Notes: a model not told the origin generated them from the letters alone. Positions 35,514 to 45,238 are shown, counted from the first letter of the stretch. The stretch is DNA of 64,000 nucleotides from Symbiodinium sp. CCMP2592 (GCA_905221615.1 CAJNDT010000968.1:972501-1036500), one strand, 5' to 3'. Program-made: numbers and translations.

Positions 35514-36500
35514 ATGGCTCAGTGGACTCAGCAGCATGGGCAAAGCTGGAAGTGTACAACATGCAAGCAATTCCAGAAATCCGCGGCGGTGTATTGTTCA
35601 ATCTGCGGAGGTTTTTGGCAACACGTTGCCGAAACCTCTTGGGATGGAGACCATTGGCAGGACCCCTCGTGGTCGCAGCCAAGGACACAGTCGCCAAGAC
35701 GCAGGCCGTCACCGCGGAGAAAGGACAATATGCAAGGACAAGGTTGGCACGGCCAGAGACCTGTCAACGATGCCGCGGCAGTCCCCGGGTCCAAAGGTGG
35801 AGGCAAGGCCAAATCAAGTGGCGCCAAGTTTGCAGTGCCATACTGGCAAGCACCGCCTGCTCCTCCATGGAGGCCGGAGCCGCGCAGTGCACCAGCCGTG
35901 GCAGCTGTGGCATCAGCAGCGGCCGAGGATGGCCAGATACAGGAAATATTGGCCTCGCTCAAGGCGGCATACCCCAGTGGAGCAGCACCTCCACCGGCGG
36001 TCGCGGAAATGATGGCCAGGTTGGAGGTGGACAGTGGGAAGCATGTTACCAAAAAGCTGCACAACCACACAGCACAACTTGGAGCCGCGAGGAAGGAACT
36101 GCAGCAGGTTCGCGGTGCGAAAGACAAGTTATCCGGTGCATGGCATGCTTTCTTAGAGCAGGTGACCGAGGCAGTTCGGCGAGGACAAGAGGACTACGAG
36201 AAGCATTTCCAGGACCTAGAGAATCGGGAGAATGCGGCGCAAGAGAAAGTCAGCGCAGCGCGCAAGCAGATACGCGAGCTCACCGCCAACACATCAGTAT
36301 CAGGCAAAGATGGGGTGGGGAGCATAGAATCGGAGTCGGATGGCGTAGAAGCAATGGATGCCACCGCTCCGTTGGAGACTTCGGAGCCACCGGATGCAAC
36401 CAAATTGAAGTCTGCATTGGAGGCAGTGTGTGCGAGGCTGCCGGTCGAACGGGAAAGAAGTCCCAGACGAAAGGTAGCGACAACGGAGCACCCTGCCTAG
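35514..36500 (+). CDS. LINE ORF1: zinc-finger and coiled-coil RNA-binding-type protein
   Basis: ORF1 proteins usually bind element RNA. The frame is open from 35298 (after TAG at 35295), but the first ATG is at 35514. Upstream residues (Arg/Ser-rich, then YPREALEQAADTLRG) look coding, so a non-ATG or upstream start is possible. Just after that ATG is a four-cysteine finger: WKCTTC, ten residues, then CSICGGFW. This resembles a RanBP2-type zinc finger. A Pro/Gly/Arg-rich stretch follows (35680-36000). A heptad-rich coiled coil (ARKELQQVRGAKDKLSGAWH to KVSAARKQIREL, ~36040-36290) could mediate trimer or dimer formation. The C-terminus is acidic, then basic (ERSPRRK). The stop at 36498-36500 lies inside the ORF2 frame, which is -1 relative to ORF1. 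Confidence 0.75.
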   Translation: MAQWTQQHGQSWKCTTCKQFQKSAAVYCSICGGFWQHVAETSWDGDHWQDPSWSQPRTQSPRRRPSPRRKDNMQGQGWHGQRPVNDAAAVPGSKGGGKAKSSGAKFAVPYWQAPPAPPWRPEPRSAPAVAAVASAAAEDGQIQEILASLKAAYPSGAAPPPAVAEMMARLEVDSGKHVTKKLHNHTAQLGAARKELQQVRGAKDKLSGAWHAFLEQVTEAVRRGQEDYEKHFQDLENRENAAQEKVSAARKQIRELTANTSVSGKDGVGSIESESDGVEAMDATAPLETSEPPDATKLKSALEAVCARLPVERERSPRRKVATTEHPA

Positions 36501-36622
36501 GCTGCAGTTGCGACGCTGAATGCCAGCCGTATGCCCGGCCACCCATTGGCGCGCATAACGGCAACGAGCAGCCAAAACACGGCCAAAAAGCCCAGCAACA
36601 TTTGGAAGGTTGTAGCTATGAC

Positions 36623-39600
36623 ATGCTGCTGCCTTACGCACATTCGGTTTTTTGCGAGCCCGACTTCAAAGCCCCATACATGGCTGCTTTCTTGGGAGCG
36701 TTGTGGGAGCTGCAAGTCAGCGTAGAAGCCGAGTCGATCGGCTGGGATGTGGGTTCCATTATGTGGGGCTCACGTGTGCCACCTTTTAGCGAATGGCGGC
36801 GCCACAGAGGTTGCCGATGCAAGGACAGTTTTCGGATGAACGATGCAAAAGCGCAGACAAACGGCATGCTGTGCGCAAAGATGCCCATGGACAGTATGCA
36901 TCTTTTCGAGCCGGCTTGCCAAAAAGTCTGCAGGGATGTGGAAAGCTCACGACAGGAAGTGACCAACACCGTGTCGCAGTCCAGTCGTAGAGTAGTGAAA
37001 ACGATGTCACATGATTGCTGTAGGAAACCACACCTTAGCATGTCATGTTTTGGGCAACCTCCTCCGCGGCAGAGTCGAGCTCGCCGTGTAAGCTTCTCAG
37101 ATTCTGTACAGTTTTACGAAGATCACAGTTTTGACAGCAGCAAGGTTGCTCACATAGCGCAGCCATGCACTGACGAACTTATGCCATGCAGTAGCGTCCC
37201 CCCCATCAAAAAACACAAACTGCCAGAGCCGGTCGTCCTCCAACTCGAAACGTTGCTTGTGGGCAAGGATGACGGTCTACAGCAGTGCTTGATGCGCACA
37301 GGCACTTGCCCGGACATGCTAGAATCCCTTAGGGAAGGCTGTCAGCTCCATTGCCTTGAGCAAGATTACGAGCACATTGGGAAGCTCCACCAGAAGACCG
37401 AGCAAGCTATGCAGTCTCTCCCTGTGTGGAACAAGGTAGGTGACGTCCAGGAGGTGTTGTACTTCACAGATGGCTCGTTTCATCCCAGTACACAACGTAT
37501 GGCTTGGTCATATGTCGCTGTTGTTCGGCAGCATAATCGTTGGCTCTTTGGTGGGTACAAGTCAGGCATTGTTGAGCTTTGTGACGCTATGCCAAACACT
37601 CGGCCTTGCGCGCATGTTGCTGAAAGCTTTGCCATTGCGTATGCCATGTTGGCAGCTTCTTGCAATGGCTGTCCGACGTCGATCGTGTATGACTGCATGG
37701 CAGCGGCGCATGCTGCGCAAGAATCGACTAGGACGCCGAATGAGCTTGATAATGCGATGACACACATTGCCTTCATTTTGCGTGCTGTAGGTTGTTGGCC
37801 ACAATGGAGGCATGTCACAGGTCACAGCGGACACCCCATGAATGAGTTTGCAGATGTCCTTGCTAAGTCTGTGCTCAAAAGCCAAGTTCATGCGAGGCCA
37901 CCACAACAACATGACATGCTCGTTGCTGCGGTTGAAGGGAACGTTTTGCCGTGGCTTTGGGTGTTTGTTATGACTCGTGCGAGCCCTAGTGCATGGCCCA
38001 ATTTCCGTGATGATGGCACCGTGTGGGGAGAGACTTTCGTTGCGTCGGAGTCATGCGGAGATGCACAGATTGACTTGCAAAGTGCGACGAAACGTAGCGG
38101 TGATGCCTGCAATGTTGGTTCGGAAAACGTCGGCGCGGCTAGATTCGACTTAAAGCTTGTTACTTACAACTGTTTGTCATTGAAGCCGACGGGGCAAATT
38201 CATTGCCTTGACCAACACTTCCATGAAATTGGCGTGCATCTAGTTGGCATCCAAGAAACTAGGACCCAGCCCGAGCACCCTGAGAGAGGACCCCACTTTC
38301 TCAGATTTGGATCTAAAGCAGTGAAAGGACACGGCGGGTGCCAGCTGTGGGTGGACACTGCTGCACCAGTTGGTGTTGATGCATGCCAGCGCGCTATCAA
38401 GTGGGATACGGACTCCTTTACAGTTGTCCATGCTGATCAGCGCATTCTTGCTGTCAATGCCAGTGCCGGTCAGGTCACCTTCAGTTTAATAGTCATGCAT
38501 GCCCCAACCTCGGTGAGCAGTAGAGAAATGATCAAGGAGTTTTGGTGCAAGCTTCAGGCTGTTTTGCAGAGGCTGCCCAACAATGCCATCAAAGTCATTT
38601 TTGCCGACGCCAACGCGCACTTTGATGCCCATGACACGGTTGGAACACACCACCGGCCAAGCAACTTCAATGCCGAGATGATGTTGGAGGTGTTTCGTAA
38701 TGCCGGCATGCACGCGACTTCGCCATGGGACTGTCACGGACAGTTGCTCAAAACTTGGACGAGTCCCACCGGGCATCAAAGTTGCATTGACTATTTCGGG
38801 ATATCCAGCCACCTCCTTGAACACCTTGGCTCTCTTGAAACGTTGATGGACGTTCCTGATTTGCGTGCGGGTTTCGATCATGAACCGCTCAAGGGCATAC
38901 TGGCTTTTCAAATTGCAGGGGCACAAGCTACCAAACCGCGCCGTAGGTTCGACGTGAGCGCTATGCAGCGCCCAGAAGGCAAAGCCGTGCTTGAACAGAT
39001 ATTTCATGAAGCCCCACTTGTGCCTTGGTACCTTCACGCTTCAGTGCATTGGAATATCCTTGAAACTTACTTGCAAGAGGCTTGTGCTAAAGCGTTTCCG
39101 TTGCCCGTCAATCGGCCCCGCAAGTCATTCATTGACTGCGAGGCCTGGGAAATACTTCGAAGTCAACACGCGGCTAGAAACATGTTGAGAAACATGCGCA
39201 AAGCTGGTGCCAAATTCGTGTTAGCTCATGTTTTTGCAGCGTGGAAGGGGGGCCGGTGGGCGCACTTTGCCAGTCTTCGCGTGCAATCGACAGAGCGCAT
39301 CGCACGCTGCAAGAAGCAGCAGGATCTTCGTGTGGCATTGGTGTGGAACGCACTGAGAACGCTCAAGGCTGAAGTGCGGCGGCAGATGCAGAGATGTCAG
39401 GCCGCGTATGTTAGGACAGCTTTCGACGAGGCACGTACACAAGGACCCAAAGCGATATCTGACCTGATTCGATCGCTCCAGAGACAGGGTAGGAAATACA
39501 GGGTCCCCAGAGTCCTTCCCCCCCTGACCAACAGTCAGGGCGAATTGCTGTCGAGTAGGAGTGAAGTTTACGAAGTGTTAGGGGATCACTTTGCCAAAGC

Positions 39601-42190
39601 CGAAAAAGCCATCAAGCTCGACCTCGACACATACAGGCAGCAAGCTGACGCTCATAGGCCTAGAAGTCACGAGGCGTGGGACGGATGCACGATACCTACT
39701 GCGGCGGATTATGCTTCGGCCCTTCGGCGGCTGAAGCCGGGGAAGGCACCAGGGATATCCGGACTGGTGCCCGATATCTTTACTCATGCTTCCCAGACGG
39801 CTGCTATGACAATGTACCCGATTCTCCTTAAAATGTTGCTCACGCAAGAGGCACCAGAGGCGTGGGTGCGATCATACATCAGTGTTTTACAAAAGCCGGG
39901 TAAAGATATCAGCCTTCCTACAGGCTGGAGATCGATTGCGCTGCAGGAGGCACCGGCTAAAGCCGCCTGTGCGACCATTCGGAGTGAGCTGGTCCACGCC
40001 TTCGAGATGTTTGCTGATCATGCGCAGTTGGGAGGGCGCCCAGAAGGGCCGATTGGCTACCCTTCGCACCTTGTTAAAGGTCACCTTAGTAGGATGGCGC
40101 AACTCAAAAGATCTGCAGGTATCATCTTCGTGGACGGGCAACAGGCTTTTTACTCGGTGTTTCGTGAGCTGGCAACGGGAGTCCCTGGTGCACAAGGAAA
40201 CCACAGCATGCTTGTCAAGGCCATAGAGCTCATGCATGAAGACGAGGATGTGCGGTCGGACCTTTTCAAGCTGCTTCTTGGGCCCTCCATTTTGGAGCAA
40301 GCCAACGTTCCCCCAGCGGTTCGAGCCTTTCTCAACACGAGCTTGACAAACACTTTCTTCCAGCTTGACGTTGACAGAGCCATCGTTTATCGAACACAGG
40401 CTGGCTCAATGCCAGGATCACCGCTGGCCGACGTGATATATCAGCTTGCGATGGTTGGTTTCCACCGGCGCCTCCGAGAATATCTGAAGAATGACGGTCT
40501 TCAGGTACTTGTCAGTGACAGTTGCACGTCGGAAAGTGGTGCTTCATCAGTAGCAGGGTGGGTTGATGACATCGCTTTACCCATTGAAGCCGAAAAAGCT
40601 TCAGCACTCGTTCCTCGTATTGCTACAGCCATGCGTCATGTAGACACTTGCCTGAGGGCAACGGGTGTCAGTGTGAATTATGCGGCTGGCAAAACGGAAG
40701 CGATTGCATGTTGGCGTGGCAGCGGCTCGAGACAAGTGCGTCATGCTTGGTTGATCGAAAAGAACGGTTGGGTCGATGTTGCCTTAGCCCATAGTCGAGC
40801 GGCACGTCTCAAACTCAATGACAGGTACGTGCATTTAGGCTCGCTTGTGACGGCCACTGTCGCCATAGCTGAGGAAATCAAGCATCGTAAAGCCATAGCA
40901 CTACCTGCTTTCAATGCTCTTAGACGCCGTGTTCTCCACAACAGCTTCCTGGTGGCAGCCGAAAAAACGCGGCTGGTTTGTCAGGGTCCTCTTGCTAGCT
41001 TGATGCACGGATCCGGCACGTGGACGGAGTGCCACGAGCACGACCGTCGGATTTATCGTGGTACTTACATGGGCATGGTGCGTTCATGTTTGAGACCGAT
41101 TCTAGGCTTGACTGCGAGAAGCTCTAGTGACGAAGCAGTGTGCTTTATGCTGGGCATCCTTCCGCCGTGTCAAGCGCTAAGGGTTAGCAGACTTCGCCAT
41201 GCTTGCAGCATTGCAAAATGGGTTGACATGTATACCGCGTGCATGTTGGTTGAGGAACTGCGTTGGATTGAAGCTATCAGGGAAGATTGGCGTGCACTGC
41301 TTGCTGTTGTTGAGTTGACGGTCGATGTCTGCCCCAAGGAGGGCGGCGACAAGGTCATGCAATGGTTCCAAAGTGTTCATGCTTACAAGCATGAGATCAC
41401 AAAGGCCATCCGAGCCGCAGCCGCCGTTTGGAGCAGAACTACGAAGGAAGAACTTGAAGCCATGTTGAAGCATGCAGCGGCTGCCACGGCCTTTTTCAAA
41501 CACGGGGGTGAAGCTGGCACGTTCACAAAGTTTGCTGCGGCGGACATGCCGTTGCCCTGCAGTGAGTGTGGATTTCAGTGTGCTTCACATGCAGCCCTCG
41601 CTTCACACATGAGAAAGCACGGTCAGCGCTCGCTTATGTCGCAGCTTGGTGAAATGACGGCATGTCAGGTATGTGCTTGTGAGTTTTGGGACGTCGCCAG
41701 ACTTTATATGCACCTACGCAAAAGTCCAAAATGCAGGGCAGTTTTCGAGGCCTCAGACATCGATCTCGGGGCAGGTGCTGTTGACAGAGTCCCGGCAGCA
41801 GTGAAACCTGCTACACGGCTCATCGGTCCTGTCGACTGGTGGGCCACTCGTAGGCCACGGACCGATGAAGGACACCACGAGTCAAATATGAAACCCCATT
41901 TTGGATGGCTCCAGCTCTGGCAAAACCTCCGGGATAGTAGAGACAGTATGCCCACTGCGCAGTTTCTCGCTAAGGCATGGCAGTTCGTCCATAGTTCATT
42001 GAAGCAGCGCACACAGGTGGAGCCTGTGTGTGATCACCTGGGTGATCCATTGCTTCAGGCTTTGTGTGACGTGTGCGATGAAGGGCAGGGCTATATCGAA
42101 GGGTGCTGGATGGTGGCGAAGCACGAGCATTATTACATTTATCCCTCTAGCATGCCGCTGCCCATTGCACGCGCATTCACACTGCCATGA
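36623..42190 (+). CDS. LINE ORF2: RNase H, APE endonuclease, reverse transcriptase, C2H2 fingers
   Basis: ORF2 is the enzyme of target-primed reverse transcription. From the first ATG after the ORF1 stop it has 1855 codons. The frame is open back to 35240, so -1 frameshifting from ORF1 is also possible. RNase H (~37450-37880): TDGS, AES, YDCMAAA and GHSGHPMNEFADVLAK give the full acidic set. APE-like endonuclease (~38140-38900): TYNC, GIQETR, FADANAHF, SCIDYF and FDHEPL. RT (~39500-40720): SALRRLKPGKAPG, motif A IIFVDGQQAF, motif B GSMPGSPLAD and motif C GWVDDIAL, so all catalytic Asp residues are present although WVDD replaces the common YxDD or FADD. C-terminus (~41550-41745): CSECGF...HMRKH, a standard C2H2 finger, then CQVC...HLRKSPKC. 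No internal stop or frameshift. The RNase H-endonuclease-RT order is unusual. Confidence 0.92.
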   Translation: MLLPYAHSVFCEPDFKAPYMAAFLGALWELQVSVEAESIGWDVGSIMWGSRVPPFSEWRRHRGCRCKDSFRMNDAKAQTNGMLCAKMPMDSMHLFEPACQKVCRDVESSRQEVTNTVSQSSRRVVKTMSHDCCRKPHLSMSCFGQPPPRQSRARRVSFSDSVQFYEDHSFDSSKVAHIAQPCTDELMPCSSVPPIKKHKLPEPVVLQLETLLVGKDDGLQQCLMRTGTCPDMLESLREGCQLHCLEQDYEHIGKLHQKTEQAMQSLPVWNKVGDVQEVLYFTDGSFHPSTQRMAWSYVAVVRQHNRWLFGGYKSGIVELCDAMPNTRPCAHVAESFAIAYAMLAASCNGCPTSIVYDCMAAAHAAQESTRTPNELDNAMTHIAFILRAVGCWPQWRHVTGHSGHPMNEFADVLAKSVLKSQVHARPPQQHDMLVAAVEGNVLPWLWVFVMTRASPSAWPNFRDDGTVWGETFVASESCGDAQIDLQSATKRSGDACNVGSENVGAARFDLKLVTYNCLSLKPTGQIHCLDQHFHEIGVHLVGIQETRTQPEHPERGPHFLRFGSKAVKGHGGCQLWVDTAAPVGVDACQRAIKWDTDSFTVVHADQRILAVNASAGQVTFSLIVMHAPTSVSSREMIKEFWCKLQAVLQRLPNNAIKVIFADANAHFDAHDTVGTHHRPSNFNAEMMLEVFRNAGMHATSPWDCHGQLLKTWTSPTGHQSCIDYFGISSHLLEHLGSLETLMDVPDLRAGFDHEPLKGILAFQIAGAQATKPRRRFDVSAMQRPEGKAVLEQIFHEAPLVPWYLHASVHWNILETYLQEACAKAFPLPVNRPRKSFIDCEAWEILRSQHAARNMLRNMRKAGAKFVLAHVFAAWKGGRWAHFASLRVQSTERIARCKKQQDLRVALVWNALRTLKAEVRRQMQRCQAAYVRTAFDEARTQGPKAISDLIRSLQRQGRKYRVPRVLPPLTNSQGELLSSRSEVYEVLGDHFAKAEKAIKLDLDTYRQQADAHRPRSHEAWDGCTIPTAADYASALRRLKPGKAPGISGLVPDIFTHASQTAAMTMYPILLKMLLTQEAPEAWVRSYISVLQKPGKDISLPTGWRSIALQEAPAKAACATIRSELVHAFEMFADHAQLGGRPEGPIGYPSHLVKGHLSRMAQLKRSAGIIFVDGQQAFYSVFRELATGVPGAQGNHSMLVKAIELMHEDEDVRSDLFKLLLGPSILEQANVPPAVRAFLNTSLTNTFFQLDVDRAIVYRTQAGSMPGSPLADVIYQLAMVGFHRRLREYLKNDGLQVLVSDSCTSESGASSVAGWVDDIALPIEAEKASALVPRIATAMRHVDTCLRATGVSVNYAAGKTEAIACWRGSGSRQVRHAWLIEKNGWVDVALAHSRAARLKLNDRYVHLGSLVTATVAIAEEIKHRKAIALPAFNALRRRVLHNSFLVAAEKTRLVCQGPLASLMHGSGTWTECHEHDRRIYRGTYMGMVRSCLRPILGLTARSSSDEAVCFMLGILPPCQALRVSRLRHACSIAKWVDMYTACMLVEELRWIEAIREDWRALLAVVELTVDVCPKEGGDKVMQWFQSVHAYKHEITKAIRAAAAVWSRTTKEELEAMLKHAAAATAFFKHGGEAGTFTKFAAADMPLPCSECGFQCASHAALASHMRKHGQRSLMSQLGEMTACQVCACEFWDVARLYMHLRKSPKCRAVFEASDIDLGAGAVDRVPAAVKPATRLIGPVDWWATRRPRTDEGHHESNMKPHFGWLQLWQNLRDSRDSMPTAQFLAKAWQFVHSSLKQRTQVEPVCDHLGDPLLQALCDVCDEGQGYIEGCWMVAKHEHYYIYPSSMPLPIARAFTLP

Positions 42191-42237
42191 AATTGCAATC
42201 CAGAATTCAACTAGCGCCAGACGGTCTAGAGCTTGTG

Positions 42238-42263
42238 GAAGAAGAAGAAGAAAGCCCTAAATC
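42238..42263. repeat. LINE (GAA)n tail and downstream target-site duplication
   Basis: Five GAA units (42238-42252) close the element in place of poly(A). They run straight into AAAGCCCTAAATC (42251-42263). Short tandem 3' tails are known from some LINE clades, for example the I factor. Confidence 0.8.
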
Positions 42264-42378
42264 TCGAAAAACTAAATCCCCAAATACGAAAACCGCAACT
42301 CCCTAGCCCCAAAATCCCTCCTAAAACCGCTCAACCCAAAACTTCCAAAACCCCCAAACTTCAAGCCCTACCACTCCC

Positions 42379-42473
42379 TAGAGTAGAAGCCAGAAAGCGT
42401 ATCCCCTTAAAGGTGAATTATAGGGGATCCTACCAATAATCCATATTCCAACTCTCTGGAGTTCCCTTTAAGC
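42379..42473. repeat. Inverted repeat, diverged copy of the 6645-6752 element
   Basis: GAGTAGAAGCCAGAAAG at the left pairs imperfectly with the right arm, and the right side CCATATTCCAACTCTCTGGA matches the 6645 element. It lies 116 bp downstream of the LINE. Confidence 0.55.
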
Positions 42474-43411
42474 TCTAAACACATTTCATCTTCTAGGGCG
42501 CTTCGCATGACCTCAGCGCTCGGGCTAGAGCCGCCCTCGATGCTGCTGCGAGCAAGCACCCTTCGGGACTGTAGGGCTTAGGGGGTTTGGGGGGGTTTGG
42601 GGTTCTGGGGTTTGGGGGTGCAAGGGTTTAGGGGTTTTGGGTCTAGGGTGTATGGGTTTAGGGTTTGCTTCGTAGTTTGAGCCTTGTATCTCTACCTTAA
42701 CCTACCAAAAGCTACTTTTTCGTTGGTTCTTCTTGGTATGGAAATTATCGGGAGTGTTACACAACAGTAGGTTCTGGTGGGTTTAGGTGGTGTGTTGCTG
42801 GGTTTAGGCTTATGGGGCGCAAGGGTTTAGGGATGTATGGGTTCAGACGAAGGGTCTAGGGTTTGTGTTTTGGGGTTTAGGGTTTTTTAAGGGCCTTTAA
42901 GGGTGTCTTTAACTAAGGCTTCCTTACTCAAGGCATTTGTCAAGGTTGATATAAGGGTTTCGGCTTAGGGTTGCGAGTTGCGGTATTTAGGGTTTGCGGG
43001 GTTTAGCTTTTAAGGTTGTGTGTTACCATTGCCTTTTTTGAGGGTTTGCCGGGTTCTCTAAGTGTCTAGAACCGATTTGCTTACCATGGTTCTACTGCTG
43101 TATGGCTGTATTACGAGCATAACCCCCCCCCCCAACCATTCTAAGTTCTGGCCCAGTCTACCGACTAAAGCACCACCGTTGTCGCCATTTCTATTGGAAT
43201 TATTAGATTATTTGGTTTATCCTGGCATTGATTGCTCATGATACTTACGTCTATGCTTAAGGTTGGGAGCATGAACACACACACACACACACCCCACTGT
43301 AGTTGTTGCTGCTGCTGCTGCGGTGGCGGGGGTTGCGGCGGCGGCGGCAGCGACGGCGCAAGGTACTCGTACTGGTACTATTAGAACTGCTGAGCAACAT
43401 TACTACCGCTG

Positions 43412-43451
<40 letters not shown>

Positions 43452-43651
43452 TTGTACTTTTACTTCTACTTCTACTGCAAATAGTACGAGGCTACAAAGC
43501 ACGAATAGCATTACTGTCATTCTCAAATCACCGTGAGTACTGTTGGCCTGTTGGCTCTGTGGCTGCACCATTGCAAGTATTTCTGGTTTATTTCTGGTTG
43601 CTGCTGTGGTTATCCGTTACTTTGGCGACTCTTAAGTCCTGGTTTCGGAGC

Positions 43652-43767
43652 GTACCTATAGTCTCCATTGTAGTTCCTTTTTTTGGTTAAGCAAAATCTC
43701 TACTATAGGATCCTAACCATAGAACTGGATAACCAAAAAAAGGAACTACAATGGAGACTATAGGTAC
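43652..43767. repeat. Inverted repeat, family E copy 2 (38-bp perfect arms)
   Basis: Left arm 43652-43689 (GTACCTATAGTCTCCATTGT...) is complementary to 43730-43767 along its length. The 40-bp loop contains CTACTATAGGATCCTAACC, similar to the cores of families B and D. Confidence 0.88.
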
Positions 43768-44377
43768 TTTCAAGTTTTTTTCCGAGCCGGCTTGGAGACC
43801 GTTGTTTCTTACGCTGTCTTTTTTGCGGATCGGTGGGCCAGGGTGGCCTCAGGGCTTCAGGGCTTTGGGGTTAAGGTTAAGGGCTTCAGGGTGGTTGGAC
43901 TGGTCCTATCTTGGGAGTTAGGAGTAGGGGGACCCTTGGGGATATAGACCTCTCCATAAGGCCCCTTTCAAGAGAGCCAGAAGTAGGGTGCAGAAGGGGT
44001 ACCCTTTAAGGGGTCTCCCTAATAATACTACCTATATCTGGGCTTCGGGGTTTTCGAGACTGAGCTGGACTAGGTTTCGCAGTCTTTTGCAGATAGAGTT
44101 TTAGGATCGGGACTTGTGGTAAGTAGAGTCTTAGTCTATGAGAAGGGGGTTGGGTTTAGGGTTTGGGGCCACAAACTTGAGCATAACGGGTGCTGCAAGG
44201 TTCGGGTTTTCGGATGTTCAGGGTTTTGGTGGGTTTACGGCTTCGGGTTTCGAAGGTTCGAGGTCGTGGGATTGAGGGCGGAAGTGTTTGGAGTGGTGGG
44301 TCCTGGGTTCTCTCTGTGTGTTGTTGTGCGTGGTTGCAAAGAAACCCTAAACTCTAAAACCTTAACAGTGCACTTCT

Positions 44378-44486
44378 ATGTGGGCAGTTGTCAAAACTAG
44401 GGTCCCTTGTCGGGTCCTTATTACAATACGGCACCTAATATCTACGGTACCCAATAAGGGACCTTAATTTTTACAACTACCCATGT
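44378..44486. repeat. Inverted repeat, family C copy 3 (reversed core)
   Basis: Arms ATGTGGGCAGTTGTCAAAAC and TTACAACTACCCATGT. The core GTCCTTATTACAATACGGCA is the reverse complement of the copy 1 core, so the element has inserted in both orientations. Confidence 0.75.
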
Positions 44487-44612
44487 CTTGGTTGCTGAAG
44501 CAGTGGTAGAAGGTCGAGAGGTTTGGTGAGCTCCGACCTACAACTCCCGACCCTACAGTGTTCAACCTCCAGCCCTGCATGATGTTTGTGGCTAGGGGTA
44601 TTTAGCATCTAC

Positions 44613-44801
44613 CCAGAGGCCCCCTTGTAGTAGTTCATTTTGGGGGGTTCCCTTATAGGATTCAATATATAATGAACCCCAAACCATAGTAGTTCATTTT
44701 GGGGGTTATAGGGTTCTAAATATGAACCCTAAAAAGGAACTGCCATGGAGCCTTGGTTCTAAATATGAACCCCCAAAAAAGGAGCTACTATGGAGCCCTG
44801 G
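44613..44801. repeat. Compound inverted repeat, family E copy 3
   Basis: TAGTAGTTCATTTTGGGG occurs twice on the left (about 44628 and 44688). GAACCCTAAAAAGGAACTGC and GAACCCCCAAAAAAGGAGCT occur on the right. Two or three copies appear nested or tandemly duplicated. Confidence 0.65.
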
Positions 44802-44895
44802 GGTAAACCCTGAACCCTAACCCCGCTTAAGAGTCAGGCGAGGCTGGGGCTGTAGGCGTGAAGGCGGCGAGGGCTGAATGAGATCCTTGCAATAA

Positions 44896-44986
44896 TAAGT
44901 ACCTGGACCCCAAAATAATGTAGAAGAATAGCCTTTTATAGGTTTGGGGCCATTATTTTACCTACTTTGGGGTTCTAGGTAGACCC
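44896..44986. repeat. Weak inverted repeat (ACCCCAAA...TTTGGGGT)
   Basis: GTACCTGGACCCCAAAATAA pairs imperfectly with TACTTTGGGGTTCTAGGTA. The inner part (GTTTGGGGCCATTATTTTAC) resembles 18040-18090, so this may be a low-copy family. Confidence 0.45.
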
Positions 44987-45128
44987 CATCTAGGGTTTGG
45001 GGTTTAGGAATCAGTTTTAGGGTATGAATCCCGTGCCATTAAGAGCTTCAGTACTGGGAGATCGCGACTGTAATCTCTGCTAGCTAGGGGGAGCGGGGGT
45101 TAAATCAAGCAATCCGGCGATTTCATCA

Positions 45129-45238
45129 ATGTGGGAGTTTCCGAAAATTAGGGGTACCTTATTTTGGGATCCTTATAATAAGGATTCTACTATTTAGGGT
45201 ACTATATTAGGACCCCCTATTTCCGGAAACTCCCATGT
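45129..45238. repeat. Inverted repeat, family B copy 4
   Basis: ATGTGGGAGTTTCCGAAAAT and ATTTCCGGAAACTCCCATGT ends, with core AATAAGGATTCTACTATTTA. Same orientation as copy 3. Confidence 0.82.

Larger units (their letters stand above)
35069..42250 (+). mobile_element. Non-LTR (LINE) retrotransposon, apparently full length
   Basis: The element is bounded by a 13-bp direct repeat, AAAGCCCTAAATC, at 35056-35068 and 42251-42263. This is a target-site duplication within telomere-like host DNA. It encodes ORF1 and ORF2 in overlapping frames and ends in a (GAA)n tail just before the downstream repeat. No LTRs are present. Long open ORFs, intact catalytic motifs and the unmutated duplication suggest a fairly recent insertion. 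ORF2 carries an APE-type endonuclease, as in LINE/R1/I-type elements. RNase H upstream of the endonuclease is not the order I know for those clades. The first base or two at each end are uncertain because the tail and duplication both contain A and G. Confidence 0.88.

Noticed and set aside
35240..36500. N-terminal ~400 residues of the continuous 2316-codon frame as real ORF2 protein
   Set aside because: The overlapping ORF1 frame carries the zinc finger and coiled coil, so the other frame here is probably a shadow, although frameshift fusion cannot be excluded.
43257..43571. Val-rich and Thr-rich frames
   Set aside because: Explained by (CTA)n, GCT and (CA)n microsatellites.
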